A stretch of DNA of 64,000 nt from Ovis canadensis (Eukaryota; Chordata; Mammalia; Artiodactyla; Bovidae). The stretch covers positions 107,661,001-107,725,000 of the forward strand of contig NC_091246.1 of NCBI RefSeq assembly GCF_042477335.2, read 5' to 3'. The number at the start of each line of letters is the position of its first letter. The first letter of the stretch is position 1. Both the position numbers and the translations under genes were made by a program. Under the pieces are notes generated by a model that saw only the letters and a program-made list of their open reading frames with translations, was not told the origin of the DNA and searched no databases. This document shows, one piece after another, positions 11,633 through 21,110 of the stretch.

Positions 11633-11860
11633 TTTGTAAAGGACATTGCTAATTCCACCTATAATATGCACACATTGTTTTCCAGATTACATAGTACAAT
11701 ATGGGAACTACGGGGTCAAATAGTAATAGAAGAAGGAAAAAAATAAAAATAAGTAGAAAAGAAAAAAGCAGGGTAACAAAAACTCTTCTCTGACTTAAAA
11801 ATAGATTGAGACAATCAGTCTCATTTCATCTTCTAACGTGCAAATCCCAACAGATTAAAA

Positions 11861-11876
11861 TATATATATATATATA
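11861..11876. repeat. (TA)n simple repeat
   Basis: Eight TA units. Confidence 0.85.
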
Positions 11877-12104
11877 CCATGGTTTACAAAGCAGAAGTCC
11901 CATGACCAAAAAAAAGATGGCACGTTTTGCTCCCCTAACACAGCAGTAAGAACGCGTTACAGTCAGTAATAAAAATCAAAGGGAATAGGTTTGGAAGAGT
12001 TTGCATGGTGTCACATTGTCATCCTTCAAATTCACACCTCACAGCTCAATCTTCCTCAATTGGCAGGTGATCCAGAAGGCATGGGATTGAATTCACTGAC
12101 GGGC

Positions 12105-12925
12105 AGCCCACTTTTTAACTTTGTTTTATTCCCTCCACTCCTGCCACTCCTTAACCCCTAGTTACCACAAATCTTTTCTCCACTTCTATAATTTTGCCAC
12201 TTAAAAACGTTATATAAATGGAACCAGACAGTATGTAACCATTTGGGGTTGACTTTTCCACCCTGCATAATTCTTAGGAGATGAATTTGAGTTGTTGAGG
12301 TGATCAATAATTTATTCCTTTATAATTGCTGAGTAGTATTTCACAGTATGCTTCCTAGGTGGTGCTAGTACTAAAGAACCCACTTTCCAATGCAGTAGAT
12401 ATAAGAGATGCAGGTTTGATCCGTGGGTTGGGAAGATCCCCTGGAGGAAGGCATGGCAACCCGCTTCAGTATTCTTGCCTGGAGAATTCCACAGAGGAGT
12501 CTGGCAGGCTACAGTCCATAGGGTCAGAAGGAATAAGACACGACTGAAGTGACTTAGCACACACACATGCATTCCATGGTATGGATGTACTATGATTAAC
12601 AGCACATACTTGACTGTTAACAAAATGGTGAACCATTTGAGTGTCCTTTGAAGGTCCTCTGCATTGTTTCCAGTTTGGAGCTACTGTGAATAAAGCTGCA
12701 ATAAACAATCATGCACAGGTTTCTGTGTGAACTAAGTCTTCACTGAGCTAGGATCCATGCTCAGAAGTGCAACTGCTGAGTCATACAGTAGTTACATGTT
12801 TACCTTTTTATTAAAAGAAACTGCCAAATTGTCTTCGTTTGGCGGTCCCATTTTTTTCCCCACAAAGCAGTGTAAGAGTGATCCAGTTTCTCTGCATTTC
12901 ATTAGCATGTGGTATTGTCATAGTT
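12105..12925 (+). repeat. L1M-type LINE fragment interrupted by a Bov-tA
   Basis: Left part 12105-12347 ('acttctataattttgccac', 'gctgagtagtatttca') and right part 12570-12925 ('ccatggtatggatgtac', 'gaataaagctgcaataaac', 'actgctgagtcatacagta', 'aactgccaaattgtcttc') are consecutive in mammalian L1 3' sequence. A Bov-tA splits them. Confidence 0.7.
12348..12569 (+). repeat. Bov-tA SINE nested in L1M
   Basis: 'gcttcctaggtggtgctag' head, 'ggtttgatccgtgggttgg' and body, ending 'actgaagtgacttagcac' with an ACAC tail. Confidence 0.88.
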
Positions 12926-13025
12926 TATTTTTAGCCAAAGCCAGAGATCCAGTTTAGGGCAAAAACTGCTGGCAAGTCTGCCAAATTTAACATACTTTAT
13001 TATTTTTAACATTACAAGGGATTAA

Positions 13026-13109
13026 ATATACATATATTTGGCATATATATATATATGCCAACACACATATATATGTTATATATATCCATATATGTATCCA
13101 TATATATTA
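13026..13109. repeat. AT-rich microsatellite
   Basis: Alternating TA/CA/TG tracts (atatatatatatat, cacacatatatat, ccatatatgtatcc). It is partly self-complementary and could form a hairpin. Confidence 0.85.
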
Positions 13110-13149
13110 ACGTCAGCTTACTTTTGTTTAAACTCTACAACTTAAGCAT

Positions 13150-13275
13150 ACGGGCATACTGTGCACAGCAGACAAATTACTTAACATCTCTGAACCTCAA
13201 TTTTCTGATATGTTAAAAACTAACCCTTCCTAGTAAAGAATTATGTTAGAGTAATAATGTGTATATAGAGTACAG
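13150..13275 (+). repeat. MIR fragment
   Basis: 'caaattacttaacatctctg' followed by 'aacctcaattttctgatatg' matches the MIR core. It stops at the next Bov-tA. Confidence 0.65.
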
Positions 13276-13278
13276 GAA

Positions 13279-13431
13279 AGGGGCTTCCCCGGTGGCTCAG
13301 TTGGTACAGAGCTCATCTGCAATGCAGGAGATGCGGTTTGATCCCTGGATCAGGAAGAACCCTGGAGGAGAGCATGGCAACCCACTCCAGTGCTCTTGCC
13401 TGGAGAATCCCATGAACAGAGGAACAGAATC
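13279..13431 (+). repeat. 3'-truncated Bov-tA SINE
   Basis: Has the head 'ggggcttccccggtggctc' and body to 'gagaatcccatgaacagagg'. It lacks the last ~60 bp apart from a short 'cagaatcagac'. Confidence 0.85.
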
Positions 13432-13462
13432 AGACGTACTTTATCTACCTTCCAGAGGTACT

Positions 13463-13570
13463 GAGTTCAAATGAAAGGGCTTCCTTGGTGGCTCAGATGG
13501 TAAAGAACCCACCTGCAATGCAGGAGACCTGGGTTCGATCCCTGGGTTGGGAAGAGAGTTCAAATGAAAG
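13463..13570 (+). repeat. Tailless tRNA-head-only SINE with perfect 15-bp target duplication
   Basis: A 78-bp insert (13478-13555) contains only the tRNA-like head of Bov-tA ('ggcttccttggtggctcag' to 'ccctgggttgggaaga'). It is flanked by identical 15-bp copies of gagttcaaatgaaag at 13463-13477 and 13556-13570. There is no BovA body and no A-rich or repeat tail, so a full element trimmed by later deletion is unlikely. Confidence 0.85.
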
Positions 13571-13589
13571 AAATATGTAAAAGCAACTT

Positions 13590-13757
13590 GAAGTGAAGTG
13601 AAGTTGCTTAATCGTGTCTGACTCTTTGCGACCCCATAGACTGTAGCGTACCAGGCTCCTCTGTCCGTGGGATTTTCCAGGCAACAGTACTGGAGTGGAT
13701 TGCCATTTCCTTCTCCAGGGGATCTTCCCAACCCAGGGCTCGAACCCAGGCTGATGT
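13590..13757 (-). repeat. Truncated Bov-tA SINE
   Basis: Reverse copy starting 'cttgaagtgaagtgaagttg', reaching the B-box complement 'gggctcgaacccagg'. The tRNA head end is missing. Confidence 0.87.
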
Positions 13758-14945
13758 GGCTAGTAGAGGAAGGCAAGTTATAGAAAACAAAGTCTAGGGC
13801 ACCAAAGGGTCTCATTCATTCTGCCATCAGACGTCAAGGTAGAAAAATGGCAGGAACCACAATGACTTCAGAGTCTAGGAGGGTGATGCCTCAGAGAAGG
13901 AGGTGCAAGAGGACCAGGACACAAATTCCCTTTGTATTGTTTTCATATAAACAATCAGAAATGAGTTCACCAACAGCCTCACTTGGTTCTCATCAACAGC
14001 TGCCCGAGGCACCCAGGGATGGGGGAGATCTCAAAGGCAAAGGGGCTAAGAATACCCCCACTGTAACAGAGAAGAACAAATCTCACTCCATACTGGATCT
14101 GCTTCTTTTCCTTTAACATTGGTATCCTATTGCTTTTGCCTACAAGTTAATCACTAAAAGAATGTTGCCTATAGCCAAAAGATACCAGATAGCCATTCTC
14201 AATGCTCTGATCTTTAAAGGTATAACACTTTCCCCCTCATATAGAGATAAGAAGTTGCAGAATAGAGAAGAACATTTGCCTTGTTGAAGGTTTGTGGGAA
14301 CATTGTGAGCACACCTAGGAGGATAGTTGAGGAACAAAGGATTCCAGCAGCAAGAAGTTCTCAACAGCCAGGCAAACACTCCTTCCCTTTTAGTTGAAGA
14401 AGCCTAAATTCAAACTCAGGTAAGATGGCTCTTTGGGACACTAGTCCAACATTCTGTCTGCTAATGTTGTAAATATAGTCATTATTCTTTGCCCCCAATA
14501 ACTCATCTCTCAATTTATTGTTCTGTCCCGTGGTGAGCAATATGAGCTTGGACTCAGTAACACCACCACAAGCTCACATGGACTGAGACAGGTTATGGTT
14601 TATCTGGCTCAGCTGGGTAGAAGCAGATTATATAATCCAGTTTTAACTAAACTAAACTTCAACAAAGGGCTTTAAAAGGTTCCTACAAGGAATCTTAGAT
14701 TGAAGATAATTCAAAGTACATAGACATAAAACATCAAGGAGAAAATGAAAGAATTGATACTGCTCTTTCTCTATGTTAAGCACTTCAGTCCTAAAGCTAC
14801 GAAATAAGGCAAGCACAGACAACATGAATCCAACGGTAAATCACCAAGACTATTTAAAACGTAGATTTTCAACCACAGCTATAACGTTCAATCTCACCTT
14901 AAAATATTTAAACCTATTGTTTACTTTATCTTGCTCTTTTTTAGT
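13758..14945. other. Intergenic sequence, nothing recognised
   Basis: Unique sequence. An 89-codon frame at 13847-14116 shows no recognisable protein features. Confidence 0.5.
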
Positions 14946-14957
14946 TTAGCTTTTGTA

Positions 14958-15175
14958 AGAGAAGACTGTGCTCAGTTTTGTCCGACTCTTTTTCAACCCT
15001 GTGGACTGTAGCCCACCAGATTCCTCTGTCCATGGGATTTCCCATGCAAGAATACTGGAGTGGGTTGCCATTTCCTTCTCCAGGGGATCTTCCCAACCCA
15101 GAGATCGAACCCGCATCTCCTGCGTCTCCTACATTGGTAAGCTGATTCTTTACCACTGAGCCACGTGGGAAACCC
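14958..15175 (-). repeat. Bov-tA SINE with target duplication
   Basis: Reverse copy with a small internal duplication in the head ('ctcctgcgtctcctacattgg'). The 12-bp direct repeat ttagcttttgta flanks it at 14946-14957 and 15176-15187. Confidence 0.92.
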
Positions 15176-15208
15176 TTAGCTTTTGTATGGGTTTATAATG
15201 TATGTATC

Positions 15209-15340
15209 GGAGAAGGCAATGGCACCCCCCTCCAGTACTCTTGCCTGGAAAATCCCATGGACAGAGGAGCCTGGTAGGCTGCAGTCGATGGGGTCGCACA
15301 AAGTCAGACACGACTGAAGCAACTTAGCAGCAGCAGCAGC
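15209..15340 (+). repeat. BovA monomer
   Basis: BovA half ('ggagaaggcaatggcac' to 'gactgaagcaacttag') with an AGC-repeat tail. It is flanked by ataatgtatgta / ataatgtacata. Confidence 0.87.
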
Positions 15341-15767
15341 ATAATGTACATATGATGTCAGTAAAGTAGTACAGATACATGATTTGCCAATAAATATACA
15401 TGTTTTACTCTTGAGGTGCACAACTCAAACAGGCAGGAGACCACTGAGTTAGGGTATCTGACTTCTTCAAGGTGTCGTTTTCCGCAGTTTAGACAGCAGC
15501 AGACTACCACACGTGGCCAGGATGGCATTAAGGTAGATCTCCTCTGCTAGTTTGGCAGGTTGCTCTCGCTAAGACGACCTCCCCATACCTTTCTAGAGCC
15601 TCTAAAGACAGACAAAAGTCTTTACCTTCACCCTGTCAACCTTGAGGTCTGGAAGCCAGTGCAGACCCCTCACACAAATCTCTGTGAAGTCCACAGGCTG
15701 TCAACACTCCCACGTTCCATGACTTTCAGGAAGGTACTTGGCCTGCCACTGTTTAATGTTGTATGGC
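15341..15767. other. Intergenic sequence, nothing recognised
   Basis: Unique sequence without a supported gene. Confidence 0.45.
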
Positions 15768-16180
15768 TTTACCTAGTGTTTATTAAGCACTTACTGTGCC
15801 TCAGACAGTTAAGCATCTGTCTACAATGTGGGAGACCCGGGTTCGATCCCTGGGTCGGGAAGATCCCTTGGAGAAAGAATGGCAATCCACTCCAGTACTC
15901 TTGCCTGGAAAATCCCATGGAAAGAGGAGCCTGGTAGGCTACAGTCCATGGGGTCACAAAGAGTCGGACACGACTGAGCGACTTCACTTTACTGTATGCC
16001 AGACCCTCAATTAAGAGCCTCATGTAATCATCTCACCACAACTTCATCATGACATTGTGATAAACTCTACAATTATTATCTACCTTGTACAGATGGAGTA
16101 ACTGAAGCTAATAATGGCTCACTAATTTTCTCAAGGTCATATGCTGACAGCTGCTCTAGTCAACATGCAATTTTGTGCCT
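15768..16180 (-). repeat. MIR split by a Bov-tA
   Basis: 'gtgtttattaagcacttactg' before the SINE, and 'gtatgccagaccctcaatt', 'attattatctaccttgtac', 'tctcaaggtcatatgctgac' after it, are consecutive in a minus-oriented MIR. Confidence 0.7.
15797..15991 (+). repeat. Bov-tA SINE nested in MIR
   Basis: Slightly 5'-truncated ('gcctcagacagttaagcatc'), otherwise complete to 'actgagcgacttcactt'. It is flanked by ttactgtgcc / ttactgtatgcc. Confidence 0.9.
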
Positions 16181-16183
16181 CCG

Positions 16184-16311
16184 GGGACTTACCTGGTAGT
16201 CCAGTGGTTAAGACTCTGAGCTTCAAATGCAAAGGGCATGGGTTCAATCCCTGGTGGAGAAGCTAAGATCCCTCATGCTGTGGGGTGTGGCTAAAAAGTT
16301 AAAAAAAAAAA
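16184..16311 (+). repeat. CHR-2 type SINE
   Basis: 'ggggacttacctggtagtcc', 'ggttaagactctgagcttc', 'ggttcaatccctggtgg', then an A-rich tail followed by a G run. Confidence 0.87.
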
Positions 16312-17432
16312 GGGGGGGTCTGCCTCCAACTCCAGAGACTTGGTCTTAATCACTGTATTATGCTACCTTACGTGGATAATAATAGCTTTTATTTGTATGT
16401 ATCATTAATAATATTTCTTTACAACATACTCAAACTTAATTTCTAAAACTTGTCTCCTTCCAAATGTGACTTTGCTTCATCCTGGGATCAGATATTTACT
16501 GAAGTACTTCACTGACTTTGTAATAAACCAAATAAATTAGAATTATATCTATAGGAGCTATTTTTATAAAGAGATTTTGTGAAAATTTTATCATCAATCC
16601 TTGAAAAAAGACTGCTGTAAATAACATGAAGCAGGGTATAAACAATAATACAATAAAATGAATCTTGCTTCCTATTTGCCCAGATGTATCTGACATTATA
16701 AGTTAAACCCCTAGAATTCAAGGCAATGAGAAAAATTCAGGGGTGTGATCTAGTTATTTCCACATATTCAGATAGTTCCTGCCTGTGTACATTAAGGATA
16801 CTTGACTTCTCCAATGTTCTCTTTTTGTGATTTTAAAAACACTACATTTACAAAGCACAGTCCACACCACGTGGACTCAAATGCTATTTTCTTAATGTAG
16901 CTATTTTATCCCTGATAAACTATCATATTTCTGCTTATAAACACTTCATTAAACATCACTCTATCTGAAAAAAAGAAAAATTCAGCAAAGAAAAAGCAGT
17001 TCAACAGCCCACATATAATTTATATTTGTAATAAAGCAAAAATAACCACTTGATTAGATTCTGTAATTTTATTGAGAACATCATCTTGAGCAGCAAAAGA
17101 TACAGAGAGCTTAACAATGTTTGGAAAAGCAGAAAGAGTTACTGGGAACGTAAAAAGGCAGTTTCTTGCTTTTTTATCTCAGATTAATAACAGTCAAAGG
17201 TGACTGGTTTCTTCCTGAAAAAGGTGGGGTTTTTTTTTCACCTTTTTCTCCACAAGTGGGAATTCATGGAAATCATCTCATGGATATACTTTATTACTCC
17301 AGTTTTATACCAATTTGGGGGGGGGGAATGTTTTTTGACACCAGTTGTGACAAAATGCATTAATTTAGGAAAAAGCAGTGGTATAGTGAGTTAAAGATCC
17401 TTATATTTTAACCCAATATTAAAAATTAAACA
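16312..17432. other. AT-rich intergenic sequence, nothing recognised
   Basis: Unique AT-rich DNA. Short frames at 16496-16721 on the minus strand have no supporting features. Confidence 0.5.
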
Positions 17433-17541
17433 GCGGGACTTCCTTTGGTGGTCCAGTAGTCAGGACTTCAATACAAGGGTTGAAGGTTTGATCACTGGAC
17501 AGGTAGCTAAGACCCCATAAGCCTCTTGGCCACAAAACCAA
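17433..17541 (+). repeat. CHR-2 type SINE (diverged)
   Basis: 'gcgggacttcctttggtggt', 'gaaggtttgatcactgg', 'gtagctaagaccccataag'. This is the last ruminant SINE before the HAND2 domain. Confidence 0.78.
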
Positions 17542-19799
17542 AACATAAAGCAGAACCAATTGTGACAAAATCAATAAAGGCTTTAAAAATGGTCCACATT
17601 CAAAAAAAAAAAATCAAGATAGCTAGAATTTTCTATACCAAGAATTTACCTCCATTCCTTAATGGGGCTTCTTCACTCAGTGAAAAATCTATCTTAGAAG
17701 TCACTGATTTGAAAAACCGAAAACAAAACCCAACCTATTTGGTTATGTAGATGCAACTTATGCCTTTTCTGTTTATAGAGAAAGCCAGACCTTGCCAAAG
17801 GAAACTTTTCTTTTTCAGATTTTATGTTTCTGCATTCCTCCTGTCTTGTCTTTTGTTTCCCTCTTTAAGCCATCACTTCATAACTGTCATGAGGAAAAGC
17901 ACTCACTCATTTTCTCTGATTTTACATCTTCATAGAATTTTTTTTTAGATGGACCACAGCCATCTTACAGGAAAACTCCATTTTCTGGTGGGGCTGCAAA
18001 GGGTAGAATCTGAATGTCCAGTGTGCTGTTTATCACCCAGCACAAGGAGGGACTCGTGTTACCTACAAAGGTATTAGGAAAGTGCTCCCAGCTGAAAGTA
18101 TTTATCCAATTCCAATTGTTGTTTGGAAGTCTAAAATACGAAGGGTAGTACTGTTCCAGGAGCTACTGTTTAAAACAATGCAACGTCTGTTTAGAGGCAA
18201 AAAGTCAGTACTTGAAAGTCTGAGTTGGTTTAAAAAATAATAACTATGCATCCAAAAAAGAATTCTTAAAGAAACATTTATATGCCAGGCACATGTTTTT
18301 TATTTTAATAACATTAGCTAAACTAAATAAATATGTAGAGTCTAATAATTATTCTCTGTATTTTTATATTATTCTATTTCAGTGAGTTTGCGAAGAGGCT
18401 AATGAATAACAATGAAAGAAAAACATGTATCTGTCAGGACAAAGTTGCTTGTGGTTTGTAGGCAATGCAAAATGTTGTGTTGAAAAAATGCTGTGTTAAA
18501 AAGTCATTGAAAACTGCTCTGATTAAAAAAGAAGTGAATACATATCCCTATAGGATAATGGCAGATAAAAAAGTAATCATGTTCCCTGTACAATTATGTT
18601 CGCTGGCATTTATATAAGTATAATAATGCTTTCAGGGTATTTTCATAGTTGTTCACTTAACGTGGGATTAACATCAAAATCTTTATAATTATCTGAGATC
18701 ACGAATTTGAAAGTGGAGTGGTAAAACATGTTAATGGTTAAAAGACGCTAGCAGTTTTAATATCAAACAGATTAACACACATGAAAGTAATATAATTTGT
18801 GCACTGAATAATATGTCAGACCAATTCTTCTGGTGAAGGAAGAATTCTTATGAAATGGTACCCTTTCTAGCTACTGCTTTGTGTTTCTTCTAGAAATACT
18901 AAAGCAATCTCAGATAGAAAATTGCATGAGATATGCACGTGGGTGTGCATAACTCATGGACTTGAAACATTATTCTGTGACTTTGCATCACACAGTTTCA
19001 TGAAACCTTCATTTCTGAAATTTCCTTTCAATAAAGTCGAAAACCAAAACATGACAATAGGAAATTAATTTTGAAGAAGGAAGGTGTGATTATAAACAAA
19101 AAAAAAAAATAGAGCATAAAAGAGATTGTTAATTGGCAAGAACAGCTATGAATTTCTTTTATAACCACTCGCAAATAAATGTAGATTCTTACGCATTTTT
19201 AAATAATAAAGAAGCATATTTTAACAAGTACCTCAGAGTTTCATAAAACTATTTCTCAGCCTCAACTTTCTCACCCGGACAGGGGTAAGAAACGGGTAGT
19301 CATTGAGAAAGTAATATGAAGCTACGGATTAATTGCCTGGCATGCCCATCTTTCTAGAATCTCGGTGAAAATGGACCTCACAACCCAGACCTAATTATAT
19401 TATAATCCCTGTTGCACTCAGCTACACGGGTTAGGATGGGACGCGAAACCTTGGAAACTATACTGAACGTGACAAACGCAGGTACCTCCCCCCCCCGCCC
19501 CAAAAACGGAGAATGTGTATTAAAACCGGTATCTGTGTAACTTCAGCTGCGCCTGAATTGGGGGCAGGGGGCGGGGCGGGGGGGTGGTCCAGGAGTTAAA
19601 TCATGTGGTTTCCACTTATGCAGAGAGAATCCATTAAAAAGAGATTTATTATCATATTTTCCTTTGGAAAAGTAGTATTTGTTTTTGACTTTAAAAGTGC
19701 TCCTCGGTATAAAGCAGGGTAAATATTACAATTTTATGAAACAGCAGCCAAGATTTAATCGTCTGTGAAATATCAGGCTTAGGACCTGATTCGAGTTAA
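17542..19799. other. AT-rich unique sequence at the edge of the HAND2 domain
   Basis: About 2.2 kb with no supported gene and no recognisable SINE or LINE. Composition rises in GC only after about 19250. A G-rich tract at 19560-19587 has four or more runs of G separated by one or two bases. Confidence 0.5.
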
Positions 19800-21110
19800 C
19801 TACTGTTCTGCTGAGCCCAGCTCGCTGGCCCGCTGTGGCCCAAGGCGCAGGTTAAAGAAGGGGTGGGCGGCCCCACGCCTCCGGGAGCACCGCCAAAGGT
19901 CTCGGAGCCTCATCCTCCTGCAGCCGAGCTAAAGTGACTTTGCGCACAAAATCAAACCAGAATAAATGGCCAAGGAAAACGGGACCCAGTAGGCCAGCGA
20001 GAGAGAGAGAGAGGGAAATCCGGTAACCGCCTAGAAGTGCAGGAGGAAAACGGGATGGGCTGCAAAAAAGTGGAGCGGAAGAAGGGAGAAAGGAAGCTGG
20101 GCAAGCGGACACTCTGGGCTCCACGTGTGCACTGTCCGGCGCGTGAACACCGCGTGCGCCCCAGCCGCTCCACCGGGAGGGAAAAGCCCCAGAGCTCGGC
20201 CCTGCAGCCCCGGCCCCCTCCCCGCATCCTCCTCGCCCCTCGCCGGCTCCGCGGGTCCTTCCCCCGCCGCCCGGTGCCGAGAGAAAGCGGGCGGCGGCCG
20301 AATTGCCCCGGTGGCACCGTAGCCAAAAGCCTGTCCGTAATTGCAAAGCAAACAAGGCTGAAATATTGGGTCGGTCTCAATCGTGACAAGATCTACGCTT
20401 TTGCCGCCAATTTGTTTGTGCAGCTCTATTTAAAGGCCCTTGATTAAGGAAATGTTGAAAATAGCGGGGAGGGTTCCCTAATGAGACCTCGGGAAGAAAG
20501 AGCTGGGGCGGGAGGGCGCGGGCGGGGAAGGGGGAGGGGCGCCTTTAACCTCTTCCTGCCCGCTTCAGGCAAAAGCCCTGGAGCCCAGAGAGGGTAGGAG
20601 GGGGAGCAGGGATCTGTCCGGTCCCTCCCCGCGCGGCGACCTCCCCGGCGGCCGCGGCCTGAACTCCGCCCGCACCCGCATCTCCCTCCTCTCCTCGGCC
20701 CCCGAGGCCCCGTGGCGCCCTCCGACAAAACCCCCGACTGAGGGGTCCCAGGAGGCTGAAAGGGAAGGCTAGACACTCAGAGGCGGGAAGAGAACACACA
20801 CAAACACACACATTTATTGCGCGTAGAAAAAGCCCGTGTGTTCAGCGTCCAGCCCCGTGCGCGCCTCGGTCTCATTCAACTCCGAGCGCATCCTCACAGC
20901 CAGCTTCATTACCCCATTGCTCAGATGCAGACACCAAGGCTTAGAGAAAACCAGTCCTTGGGGAGCCTGCGTCCGCCCAGCGGGCTCTGGCTTGGCCGCT
21001 CAAGAGGTGGAGGGCCCAGGGGAGGCCAGGCCAGGCTAGTCCCCCTCTTCTCCATCCCACGCCGGCGTCGCGGAGCCCTTGGATGCGCGGTCCATCCAAG
21101 CAGCTTTCTC
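19800..21110. promoter_or_regulatory. CpG island about 8 kb upstream of HAND2
   Basis: GC-rich with frequent CpG, densest at about 20110-20760. Embedded is an AT-richer stretch (20330-20450) with a CCAAT at about 20407 and a TATTTAAA at about 20427, which resembles a + strand core promoter. Several overlapping open frames exist on both strands, but all are products of GC-rich composition. Known biology: HAND2 is flanked by multiple CpG islands typical of Polycomb-controlled developmental genes. Whether this one starts a transcript is unknown. Confidence 0.6.
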
